This document shows, one piece after another, positions 56,038-64,000 of a stretch of 64,000 nucleotides of DNA. The notes under the pieces were generated by a model. That model saw only the letters and a program-made list of their open reading frames with translations. It had not been told where the DNA came from and did no database searches. Source of the DNA: Pandoraea terrae (GTDB lineage Bacteria > Pseudomonadota > Gammaproteobacteria > Burkholderiales > Burkholderiaceae); contig NZ_CABPRZ010000024.1 of the NCBI RefSeq assembly GCF_902459695.1, positions 27,533 through 91,532 of the forward strand. Reading direction: 5' to 3'. Position 1 is the first letter of the stretch, and each line of letters starts with the position of its first letter. The translations under genes and the position numbers were made by a program.

Positions 56038-56925
56038 TCAGGCCTCGTTCTTCAGTGCCAGCGCCCGTTCATACAGGGCATTGCGCGGCGCGCCGGTAAT
56101 GGCGGCGGCGAGTTTGGCGGCGCTTCTGGTGGGCAATTCGGACACCAGCAACGCCAGCACCCGCTCCGCTTGCGCATCGAGCCCGTCGCTCGAGGCCGCC
56201 TTGGGCGCGCCCTCCACGGCCAACACAAATTCCCCGCGCTCGCGGTTCGCATCCTCGCCGAACCATGCCGCCGCCTCGCCGAGCGGGCATTCGTGAATCT
56301 GCTCGAAGCGTTTCGTCAGTTCCCGGCCGATCAGAAGCCGCCGCTCGCCGCCCAGGCCCTTGGCGAGCGCCGCAACCGTCTCCACGATCCGATGGGGGGC
56401 TTCGTAGAAGACGAGCGCTGCTGTCTCGCCAGCCAGTGCCTGCAACGCGGATTGGCGCTGCGCCGGCTTGCTCGGCAGGAAGCCCACAAACGTGAAGGTT
56501 TCGATCCACGATCCGGCGGCCGACAGCAGGGTGACGACCGCGCTCGGGCCGGGTATCGGCATGACGTTCAGGCCGGCCGCGCGCACCGCGTCGACCAGCC
56601 GCGCGCCCGGATCGGAGATCCCGGGGGTGCCCGCGTCCGAAATATAGGCGATGCGCTCGCCGGCGGCGAGACGGCCCACCAGCCGTTCGGCCACGGCCCT
56701 TTCGTTGTGTTCATGTGCCGCAATGAGCGGTTTGTCGAGCCCGTAGCGCGCCAGAAGCTGGGCGCTGTTGCGCGTATCCTCGGCAGCGATGGCATCGACC
56801 ATCGACAGCACGTGCAGCGCGCGCACGGTGATGTCCGCGACGTTGCCGAGCGGCGTCGCCACGATATAGAGCGTGCCGGGCGGGTAATGCTGGTCGGCGG
56901 CCAGCGACAGCAGGCGGTCGTTCAT
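56038..56925 (-). CDS. rsmI: 16S rRNA (cytidine-1402-2'-O)-methyltransferase
   Basis: 295 residues, SAM-dependent tetrapyrrole-methylase fold. GTLYIVATPLGNVADITVRAL at the N-terminus, AEDTRNSAQLL, ISDAGTPGISDPGARLV, VMPIPGPSAVVTLLSAAG and VFYEAPHRIVETV are the family's motifs in order. It methylates the 2'-OH of C1402 in the ribosomal decoding centre. It is divergent from yraN with 72 bases between them, part of the widespread rsmI-yraN-diaA-dolP neighbourhood. Confidence 0.96.
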   Translation of the reverse strand: MNDRLLSLAADQHYPPGTLYIVATPLGNVADITVRALHVLSMVDAIAAEDTRNSAQLLARYGLDKPLIAAHEHNERAVAERLVGRLAAGERIAYISDAGTPGISDPGARLVDAVRAAGLNVMPIPGPSAVVTLLSAAGSWIETFTFVGFLPSKPAQRQSALQALAGETAALVFYEAPHRIVETVAALAKGLGGERRLLIGRELTKRFEQIHECPLGEAAAWFGEDANRERGEFVLAVEGAPKAASSDGLDAQAERVLALLVSELPTRSAAKLAAAITGAPRNALYERALALKNEA

Positions 56926-56997
56926 CGTGCCCCCTTGCGATGCGGGGCGAAGGCAGCGGCGCGCGCCTGGGCGGAGAACAACTTTTTCGGGACAACC

Positions 56998-58049
<1,052 letters not shown>

Positions 58050-58198
58050 ACCAATCGTCACATCCCGACGTCAAGATGCATACGGACGGCACGCCGCGGG
58101 GGCGGCGGCCTGTCTGAAAATTTTCATGATTCCGACGTGACGGGGACCGGCCGGATCTCATTCGAACGAGTTCGACAGAAATCCAAGGAGAATGCCTG

Positions 58199-58966
58199 AT
58201 GAATTTGCAACGTTTGATCAAGCCCCTGTGTGCGGGCATCCTGGTTGCCTCAACGCTGGCTGGGTGCGCCCCGCTGATCCTCGGCGGTGTCGCCGGCGGC
58301 GCGCTGGTGGTGACAGATCGCCGCACCGTCGGCGCTCAGACGGATGACCGCGAGATCCAGATCAGGGCCGAAACGACCATCGGAAAGCAACTGCCCGATC
58401 AGGCGCACGTCAACGTCACTTCGTTCAACCGTCGTGTCCTGCTGACGGGCGAAGTGCCGAATCAGGCGTCGAAAGACCGCGCCGAGGAACTGGTCCGCCA
58501 GATCAACAATGTGCGTGGCATCGTCAACGAACTCGTCATCAGCGGCGCAAGCTCGTTCGGCTCGCGCTCGAACGATGCGTGGATCACGAGCAAGGTCAAG
58601 GCCAACCTGATCAACACCAAGGAACTCTCGGCCAACGTGTTCAAGGTCGTGACGGAGCGCGGTGAAGTCTATTTGATGGGCCTCGTGTCCGAGCCGGAAG
58701 GCAAGATGGCCGCGGATGTGACCAGCCGCGTCGACGGCGTACAGAAGGTCGTCAAGCTGTACGAATACGTGCGGCCGGACGAGGCGAAGCGCCTGTCGGA
58801 TGAGGCGTCGAAAAATCCGCAGCCGGCGCCGCAGGAAGACGCCCCGGTCGCGACGACCTCGCCGATCTCGACCGATACGGTGACCTCGAAGCCGTTGAGC
58901 GGCCCTGCGCCGATCAGCGAAAGCCCGATCAAACCGGGCCCGGCTGCCGGCAAGGCCAGTAACTGA
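58199..58966 (+). CDS. dolP: Dual-BON-domain outer-membrane lipoprotein DolP
   Basis: 255 residues. A lipobox, ASTLAGCAP (Cys23), is followed by two BON domains (about 50-118 and 125-195), with LLTGEVPNQASKDRAEELVRQ and VYLMGLVSEPEGKMAADVTSR. A Pro/Ser/Thr-rich tail of about 60 residues ends the protein; this extension is longer than in E. coli DolP. Known: DolP is an outer-membrane lipoprotein that supports envelope integrity at the division site. AAGGAGAATGCCTG precedes the ATG. Gene order next to diaA supports the name. Confidence 0.92.
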   Translation: MNLQRLIKPLCAGILVASTLAGCAPLILGGVAGGALVVTDRRTVGAQTDDREIQIRAETTIGKQLPDQAHVNVTSFNRRVLLTGEVPNQASKDRAEELVRQINNVRGIVNELVISGASSFGSRSNDAWITSKVKANLINTKELSANVFKVVTERGEVYLMGLVSEPEGKMAADVTSRVDGVQKVVKLYEYVRPDEAKRLSDEASKNPQPAPQEDAPVATTSPISTDTVTSKPLSGPAPISESPIKPGPAAGKASN

Positions 58967-58983
58967 TCCGGGGCGTCCGGCCC

Positions 58984-59352
58984 ATGCCTGTCACGGCGCG
59001 CCGACGCCGCCTTTGCCAATGGGCGCGCCCGTGGTCTTCGTGGGTGACAGGCGTTGCGCTGGCGATGGCCGCCGGCAGCGCCGGCGCTGCCGATCTGCAA
59101 GCGCGCGATTGGGCGATGTCCTGCCTGAGTTGCCACAATATCGCGGCGCCTGCACATGCGCGCCGACCCGCATTGAAGGCGCTCGACGGCCGCTCGGCCG
59201 ACGCGCTGCTCGCACAATTGCGGGATTTGCGTGATGGACGCCCGCCGTCGACGCTCATGCGGCAATTGCTCGCCGGGTATCAGGATGACGAATTGGCGCG
59301 CATCGCCGCGTACTTCGCATCGCGCGCCGCGGCGCCGCCCGCGGGCCGATAA
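58984..59352 (+). CDS. fccA: c-type cytochrome subunit of flavocytochrome c sulfide dehydrogenase
   Basis: 122 residues. A signal sequence (SWVTGVALAMAAGSAGAADL, cleavage near 36) leads to one haem domain, CLSCH (Cys47, Cys50, His51), in DWAMSCLSCHNIAAP. STLMRQLLAGYQDDELARIAAYF near the end likely supplies the Met ligand. Most FccA proteins that accompany sulfide-using FccB have one or two haems; this is the single-haem form. It ends 3 bases before fccB. Together they would take electrons from sulfide to the respiratory chain. Confidence 0.88.
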   Translation: MPVTARRRRLCQWARPWSSWVTGVALAMAAGSAGAADLQARDWAMSCLSCHNIAAPAHARRPALKALDGRSADALLAQLRDLRDGRPPSTLMRQLLAGYQDDELARIAAYFASRAAAPPAGR

Positions 59353-59355
59353 GCC

Positions 59356-60714
59356 ATGCACCGTCGCCACTTTCTCCACGGACTGGGTGCGTTGGGCGCA
59401 CTGGCCTGGGCCGGCATCGGCGGGCTGCCTCGCGCCGCCGTTGCCGCGCAGACCGCTTCCGGCGCGCCTGCCGATCCCGTCGCGAATCCGTACGTGACGC
59501 CCGTGCGCGGTGGCGCGCGCGTCGTCGTCATCGGCGGCGGCTTTGGCGGCGCCACCGGCGCGAAATATCTCCGCATGCTCTCGGGCGGCACGCTCGACGT
59601 CACGCTCGTCGAGCCGAATGCCACGTTCATTTCGCCACCGTTGTCGAATCTCGTCCTTGGCGGCGGTTTGCGCGTGCCGGATCTAACCGTGCCTTACGAC
59701 CGGCTCGTCAGCCGTCATGGCGTACATTGGCGGCGCACGCGTGCCGACGCCATCGATGCGGCCCGCCGGCAGGTGCGCCTGGCCGACGGCACGAAGCTGG
59801 CCTACGACCGGCTCATCGTCTCGCCCGGCGTGGCATTGCGGTGGGACGCCATCGCCGGCATGGCGGACACCGCGCTTCGCGACGCTTTGCCCGCCGCCTG
59901 GGCCGACGCTCGCGAGATCGCGTCGTTGCAACGCAAGCTTCACGCGATGCCCGACGGCGGCGTGTTCGCCATCACGATTCCCGAAGCCCCTTTCCGTTGC
60001 CCGCCGGCGCCATATGAACGCGCCTGCCAGGCCGCGGCCTACCTGCGCCATCACAAACCGCGCGCAAAAGTGCTGATTTTTGACGCAAACGAGGACATCC
60101 TCGCCGAAGCGACCCAGTTTCGCGACGCCTGGCAAACGCACTACCCCGGCATGGTCGAATACCACCCTCAGTTCAATTGCACGGAGGCGGCAGCGGCGCC
60201 CGGCGCTTCGGGTGCATACCTTGCCCGTTTCGAGTTAGGTGAAGAGGTGCGCGCGGACGTCCTCAACGTCATCCCCCCGATGCAGGCGGGCGCCATTGCC
60301 ACCGCGAGCGGACTCGCCACGGCCAACGGCCGCTGGTGCGAAGTCGACTTCCTGACGTTCGAATCGCGGGCCATGCCCGGCGTGCATGTCCTCGGCGACG
60401 CGCTTCAGATTGCGCCGCAGATGCCCAAGTCGGGCCATATGGCAAACCAGCACGGCAAAGTGTGTGCGGCGGCGGTCGTCGCACAGTTGGCGGGGCGGGA
60501 CATCAATGCCATGCCGCTGTACAGCAACACGTGCTACAGCTTTGTGACCGAGACGGACGCCATGCATGTGGCGAGTGTCCATCGCTACAATGCCGCGCTA
60601 CGCACCATGCTGCCGGTACCGGGCACGGGGGGCGCGTCCGCGAAAGCCAATCCAGATGAGTGGCCTCTCGGTCTCGCCTGGGCGCAGGGCATCTGGGCCG
60701 ACATGCTTGCGTGA
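59356..60714 (+). CDS. fccB: FAD-binding subunit of flavocytochrome c sulfide dehydrogenase
   Basis: 452 residues. A Tat-type signal (MHRRHFLHGLGALGALAWAG) is followed by an FAD motif, VVVIGGGFGGATGAKYLR. The substrate-site loop PEAPFRCPPAPYERACQAAAYL has Cys215 and Cys224, and Cys393 lies in YSNTCYSFV; in known FccB a pair of cysteines from these two regions forms the redox disulfide that receives sulfide sulfur. VLIFDANEDI, VLNVIPPMQAGAI, and VHVLGDALQIAPQMPKSGHMA are family segments. It oxidises sulfide in the periplasm with FccA. Gene order and spacing support a fccAB operon. Confidence 0.92.
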   Translation: MHRRHFLHGLGALGALAWAGIGGLPRAAVAAQTASGAPADPVANPYVTPVRGGARVVVIGGGFGGATGAKYLRMLSGGTLDVTLVEPNATFISPPLSNLVLGGGLRVPDLTVPYDRLVSRHGVHWRRTRADAIDAARRQVRLADGTKLAYDRLIVSPGVALRWDAIAGMADTALRDALPAAWADAREIASLQRKLHAMPDGGVFAITIPEAPFRCPPAPYERACQAAAYLRHHKPRAKVLIFDANEDILAEATQFRDAWQTHYPGMVEYHPQFNCTEAAAAPGASGAYLARFELGEEVRADVLNVIPPMQAGAIATASGLATANGRWCEVDFLTFESRAMPGVHVLGDALQIAPQMPKSGHMANQHGKVCAAAVVAQLAGRDINAMPLYSNTCYSFVTETDAMHVASVHRYNAALRTMLPVPGTGGASAKANPDEWPLGLAWAQGIWADMLA

Positions 60715-60886
60715 GTGGCGCCGGGCCCCGCCCGGCAAGTTTGGAGGTAATCCTCTAGCCGCCAAACGCCCGTGGTTGTGGGCGCACGTCACTCCGCCGC
60801 AACGACGCGGCGCAGCATCGTTCCGGAAACCGAAGCATCTCAGTTACACTGGCCCCACAGAATAAGATGCCGCAAGGGGGGAAGGG

Positions 60887-62662
60887 ATGGCGAATCGCCA
60901 TGGAGGAACCCGCACCACGGGGAGCGGGGGGAAGCACGCAGCCGTCAACTTCGTTCGTACACAAAACCCGCTTCGCATTGCCATTGCCGCTGCCGCCGTC
61001 ACGGCGCTCGGCGCGGTCGTCGCCGGGCCGGCCTGGGGTGAGTCCAGCCCGGTCAGAGGCAACCCGATGGACAGTCTGCCCAAGATCGAGGCGCCCAAGG
61101 TCGCCGCACCGGCATTCCGTCTCGAAGCCCCCAGTCAGGAGCAAGCCGTGCAGGCGTTGCTTGCCCGCAAGATCGTGCCGAAACGTTTTGGCATCGAGGG
61201 GGTGAAAAGCATCCCCTTCGCGCCGGTCGCCGCACTGTTCGCGCCGCTGGCGGGCAAGGAAGTGACGATTGGCGATCTCGTCGAAAAAGCCAATGAAGTC
61301 ACGGCGATGTACCAGAAGGCAGGGTACCTGCTGTCATTCGGGTTCGTTCCTGCGCAGGATTTCAAGGACGGGTTCGTCCGCGTCACGGTCGTTGAGGGCT
61401 ACGTCGCGAGCACCAAAATCACGGGCTCGCCGGGACCGTCGGAAGCACGCTTGCATGGCATCGCGCAACACATCGAAGCCGAGCGGCCGCTTACGCGCAC
61501 GACCTTCGAGCGCTATCTGAACCTGCTCACGCTTGTGCCCGGCATGCAGGTCAAGGCCGATCTCAAGCCGCCCACGCAGACCGACGGCGCGACCGAGCTG
61601 TCGCTAGACGTGAGCCGTAAGCCGGTGACTGTCGGCACGTCGCTCAGCTACAACAATCCGGGCATCCGCGCCTTGGTCACGGTCACGAGCAACGCGCTCA
61701 CGCCGCTCGGCGAGCAGATCCAGCTGACGGCGATTGCTCCGAAAGGGCACAACAACGAAGAGTTCTACGCCGCGGCGTACACGCAGCCGCTGGGCACCGA
61801 CGGCCTGACGGCGAAGGTCGACGCTTCGCATTACCGGGGACAGCCGGACGATAAAACGCTGACCGCGCAAGGCCTTGAGCGGCACCTCGACAACAAGCGC
61901 ATCGGGGTGAGCGTCAGCTATCCGATTCTGCTAAACAATCAACGCAGCCTGACGGCGAGCGGCGGCATGTACGGTGTGGATAACCGCGACCGCTACGAGG
62001 TGCCGAACTCACCGAACAACATCGACTCGCGCACGCATGTTCGCGCGGCGCAGGTGCAACTGGCCTACAACGAGGTGACGGAAACGCAGTCGCGCAGTGC
62101 GTCCGTCGCGATCTACAAGGGCTTCACCGGCTTCGGGGCGTCGCAATCCTTCACGACCGTGCCTGCGGGTGTTCCCCAAACGCTGGGGCCCTATGACCTG
62201 TCGTTCATCCGTTATACGGTCGACGCCCGCCAGGGGTGGGTGCTGCCGCATGACTTTGGCGTCGTGGTGGGGGTAGGCGGCCAATACAGCAACAACACCG
62301 TGCCCACGTCCGAACAGGCGACGTTCGGCGGCGTACGCTACGGCCTTGGCTACCCGGCAGGTGAAATCGCAGGCGATTCGGGGTGGGGCGCGTCGCTCGA
62401 GTTCAACCGGCTGTTTCGCACGGACTTCAAATACCTGAAGACCGTCCAGCCGTTTATCGTCTTCGATACGGCGCGCGTGTACGTCAACCGGGGTGTGTTG
62501 ACGCATAACAAACTCGCGTCGTTCGGCATCGGCACGCGGATTTCTGACGCCAAGCACTACACCTTCGACCTCTCGTTCTCCAAGCCGGTGGCCGATGCGC
62601 CTTCCAACGCGAACAACCGGCCGGTGCGATTCAACGCGAATTACTCCTACCAATTCGATTGA
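60887..62662 (+). CDS. Two-partner-secretion outer-membrane pore (TpsB / ShlB-FhaC-like)
   Basis: 591 residues. A long signal region ends near residue 50 (AVTALGAVVAGPAWG). A POTRA-type domain follows at about 80-165 (KRFGIEGVKSIPFAPVAAL, VEKANEVTAMYQKAGYLLSFGFVPAQ). From about 215 on it is a beta-barrel, with alternating strands to the end and a terminal aromatic (VRFNANYSYQFD), typical of Omp85-superfamily proteins. Known: TpsB pores export one large TpsA partner, often a haemagglutinin or haemolysin. No TpsA gene is in the window on either side. GGGGAAGGG precedes the start. Confidence 0.85.
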   Translation: MANRHGGTRTTGSGGKHAAVNFVRTQNPLRIAIAAAAVTALGAVVAGPAWGESSPVRGNPMDSLPKIEAPKVAAPAFRLEAPSQEQAVQALLARKIVPKRFGIEGVKSIPFAPVAALFAPLAGKEVTIGDLVEKANEVTAMYQKAGYLLSFGFVPAQDFKDGFVRVTVVEGYVASTKITGSPGPSEARLHGIAQHIEAERPLTRTTFERYLNLLTLVPGMQVKADLKPPTQTDGATELSLDVSRKPVTVGTSLSYNNPGIRALVTVTSNALTPLGEQIQLTAIAPKGHNNEEFYAAAYTQPLGTDGLTAKVDASHYRGQPDDKTLTAQGLERHLDNKRIGVSVSYPILLNNQRSLTASGGMYGVDNRDRYEVPNSPNNIDSRTHVRAAQVQLAYNEVTETQSRSASVAIYKGFTGFGASQSFTTVPAGVPQTLGPYDLSFIRYTVDARQGWVLPHDFGVVVGVGGQYSNNTVPTSEQATFGGVRYGLGYPAGEIAGDSGWGASLEFNRLFRTDFKYLKTVQPFIVFDTARVYVNRGVLTHNKLASFGIGTRISDAKHYTFDLSFSKPVADAPSNANNRPVRFNANYSYQFD

Positions 62663-62693
62663 TGGCGCCGCCTTCGGGCGGCGTAGCTCGGTA

Positions 62694-62777
62694 ATCTGCT
62701 CAGTATCTGCTCAAAACTTGATGAATCTGCTCATTTTGGACGGTATCTGCTCAATTATGAGCAGATACTGAGCAGAT
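62694..62777. repeat. Symmetric six-copy ATCTGCTCA array
   Basis: ATCTGCTCA starts at 62694, 62705, 62725 and 62745, and its complement TGAGCAGAT at 62758 and 62769. The fourth and fifth copies face each other in a perfect palindrome, TATCTGCTCA-ATTA-TGAGCAGATA. The outer pairs are both 11 bases apart. It lies between two converging genes, TpsB and the small protein at 62916, so an ordinary promoter operator is not an obvious explanation. Confidence 0.85.
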
Positions 62778-62915
62778 AAATAAGCAAATTGACCCTGCCG
62801 CACTGAGCGCAACTTGGGATTAAGTTTCCCCCCACGCAAGATTCGCCAAGTGCGCCGGTCACTGGGCGTGACCGGTTTTTCGTGCTCGGAATCTCAACGA
62901 AACACGCCAGCCGCT

Positions 62916-63260
62916 TCACACCAGCGCCGACATTTCCCGCGAGACGGCATCCAGGCGGCCTTTGAGCGGTGCGATCAGGCAATGTAGTTTTGCGCTGGAT
63001 ACCGGTACGCGCGCGCCGTTGTCCAACAGATCGAGCAATGCATCGATCGCATCGTTCAGTTGTAGAAGATCGTCGCTGGCATTCGAGACGGTTTCGCGAA
63101 CAGTGCTGCTCACGGCGCACAGTCGGGCGTAGATGTCGCGGGTTTTGTCGTTCAGGGATGATTCGTCGTCCGGCAAATGCTGCCCCAGCGATGTGAGCAG
63201 TGAAGTCTGCTCGGCCAACGACAATTGCGAGGTGAATTCGGAATGTGAGTGATGCGGCAT
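62916..63260 (-). CDS. Small helical protein, family not recognised
   Basis: 114 residues, predicted all-alpha: MPHHSHSEFTSQLSLAEQTS, then heptad-like Leu/Ile spacing through DDLLQLNDAIDALLDLLDNG and AKLHCLIAPLKGRLDAVSRE, suggesting a coiled-coil or helical bundle. TTGGAGGCCGC gives a strong ribosome-binding site for the ATG at 63260; a 13-residue in-frame extension upstream (to 63299) lacks one. No signal peptide. It resembles small DUF proteins scattered in Ralstonia/Burkholderia genomes, but I cannot name the family. A long structured element precedes it. Confidence 0.6.
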   Translation of the reverse strand: MPHHSHSEFTSQLSLAEQTSLLTSLGQHLPDDESSLNDKTRDIYARLCAVSSTVRETVSNASDDLLQLNDAIDALLDLLDNGARVPVSSAKLHCLIAPLKGRLDAVSREMSALV

Positions 63261-63328
63261 GCGGCCTCCAACGAGTGCGGTTGACAACCCGCACCTCATC
63301 GGGTGATGAGGTGGGCGGGCACAAAGCC

Positions 63329-63460
63329 GGAGTGGAAAACCGACTCAACAGTGCGGCACACGCAAGCGTGTTCCGGCCAAGGCCCGCCCGTTGAAGGCGC
63401 ACATTGCGAACAGGCCGCCAAATGGCGGCGCGCCCGCTGTTGAGTTCGGGTTTCCACACC
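63329..63460 (-). ncRNA. Candidate structured RNA upstream of the small helical protein gene
   Basis: GGAGTGGAAAACCGACTCAA (from 63329) pairs over about 20 bases with the complementary run ending at 63460 (TTGAGTTCGGGTTTCCACACC region). The CTCAACAG/CTGTTGAG part is perfect. Inside the loop are further hairpins: ACACGC/GCGTGT, GCCAAGGCC-type and GCCGCCA/TGGCGGC. On the minus strand this would be a compact RNA of about 130 bases, ending about 70 bases before the start of the small protein gene. Not matched to a class I know. Confidence 0.5.
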
Positions 63461-63884
63461 CGATCACCGATGAATTGGCGATGGAGTCATTCTCCGCAAA
63501 CGCGACAAAGACCGCCATCAGACGAGTCCGAACTTTAGCAGCGAGTTTGCAAAAACGTTGCAACTCGCCGGTCAAACGGGGGAATTCCCGAGGCGGGGGG
63601 GCAAGCCTATGTTGAACTGCCGTTTCCGTCTGCCATGTCAGCCGTGTGCCCACGCTTTGGGGGAGCAGCAGCGAAAAATCAACAGCCACGTGTCGCGCGC
63701 TTCAACTATCAGAAGCCGTGCGGACGTGGGCGCAGCGTTCGCGATATCACATCCCACAATGCCACCGCCTCGCCTTCAGTCAACGACGCTTGTTTGATGG
63801 AATCACTCTCGGCAAGATAGTTTGGATATCCATTCCGAAAATCCAGCAGTAGATATGGTGACCCTACACCCGAATTAGTACCGG

Positions 63885-64000
63885 TCAGAAGTAGAGATTT
63901 CCGAATGCGACAAACCCCAACAACGTAAGCGCGAATTTATCAGCACGTATCCTCGGGCCTGAGGGCGGGGCAAGATGTGTCCACTGATTAACAGTGGACA
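63885..64000 (-). CDS. Possible C-terminal end of a gene running off the right edge
   Basis: An open minus-strand frame enters from the right edge and stops with TGA at 63887-63885. Its last residues are a hydrophobic run, KFALTLLGFVAFGNLYF, which could be a membrane segment. Only about 38 codons are visible and there is no motif, so this is a weak call, recorded because a frame cut by the edge is easily lost. Confidence 0.22.
   Translation of the reverse strand, partial: STVNQWTHLAPPSGPRIRADKFALTLLGFVAFGNLYF
63978..64000. repeat. 9-base inverted repeat at the right edge
   Basis: TGTCCACTG and CAGTGGACA, perfect complements, separated by ATTAA and ending exactly at the last base. It could be a hairpin, an operator, or the terminal sequence of a mobile element continuing beyond the window. 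Confidence 0.5.

Larger units (their letters stand above)
63261..64000. other. Right-edge region: structured leader, no firm gene
   Basis: 740 bases without a gene I can assert. Its parts: a hairpin CCTCATC/GATGAGG near 63294-63312 next to the small protein gene; a long-range stem at 63329-63460; and lower-GC sequence from about 63790 onward. A 9-base inverted repeat ends at 64000. Short frames on both strands overlap the structured element and show no motifs. Confidence 0.5.

Noticed and set aside
62755..63459. Minus-strand 234-codon frame over the small protein gene and the structured region
   Set aside because: The competing frame at 62916-63260 has a strong ribosome-binding site and helical, balanced composition; this one is Arg/Pro-rich and crosses the structured element.
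63345..63689. Minus-strand 114-codon frame inside the structured element
   Set aside because: It covers both arms of the long stem and has no ribosome-binding site. A leader peptide cannot be excluded, but structure explains the sequence better.

Overview
The window is high-GC proteobacterial chromosome. Gene content and order (gcvTHP behind a tandem glycine riboswitch, trifunctional putA with putP, rsmI-yraN-diaA-dolP, hemE next to priA) fit a Burkholderiales bacterium of the Pandoraea/Burkholderia kind. The genus is an inference from protein character; no rRNA is present to confirm it.

Layout. (1) 1-2262: the probable end of a genomic island abutting the 3' side of a tRNA-Arg(CCG) gene. 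It holds the N-terminal 493 residues of a nuclease-plus-STAND-like NTPase that runs off the left edge, a defence candidate. (2) 2339-7955: housekeeping genes: di-haem cytochrome c, metallophosphoesterase, a 37-residue secreted peptide, Rep helicase, zinc-ribbon membrane protein. (3) 7970-14388: promoter, tandem glycine riboswitch with terminator, gcvT-gcvH-gcvP, then sdaA; together they lead from glycine through serine to pyruvate. (4) 14442-19930: accessory block: a Fic-like regulator lacking the catalytic His behind a six-copy repeat array, an AbiE-like toxin-antitoxin pair with its own palindromes, and an orphan PilV-like protein with a collagen-like stretch. (5) 20147-33214: about 11.5 kb of same-strand genes: ALDH7-type dehydrogenase, PotABCD-like ABC importer, HcnABC/opine-oxidase-like three-subunit dehydrogenase, LysN-like aminotransferase, ThDP decarboxylase-like enzyme, then an AGCS symporter. 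It reads as uptake and breakdown of a lysine-derived or opine-like amino acid.

(6) 33315-40481, minus strand: a branched-chain amino-acid binding protein, putP and putA, with GTTGCA-type PutA operator candidates in front of putA and also in front of the binding-protein gene. (7) 40768-42431: SorAB-type sulfite dehydrogenase. (8) 42605-52071: priA, hemE, a PheC-like periplasmic dehydratase, CoA-binding protein, a structured intergenic region with a terminator, hydroxypyruvate isomerase, TonB-like lipoprotein, ArsC, DEDDh exonuclease, metallo-beta-lactamase hydrolase. (9) 52260-58966: RlpA, a TrpX-type ABC importer, then the conserved envelope/replication cluster rsmI-yraN-diaA-dolP. (10) 58984-60714: flavocytochrome c sulfide dehydrogenase (fccA, fccB). 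(11) 60887-64000: an orphan two-partner-secretion (TpsB) pore, a symmetric six-copy ATCTGCTCA array, a small unrecognised protein, a long structured leader-like element, and a possible partial gene at the right edge.

Most long reading frames opposite these genes are mirror frames caused by high GC and were left out. The strongest candidates for something undescribed are the two six-copy operator-like arrays, the Fic-like protein with Gln in place of the catalytic His, the nuclease-bearing AbiEi-like antitoxin, the 11.5-kb amino-acid catabolic cluster, and the long-range stem near 63330-63460.
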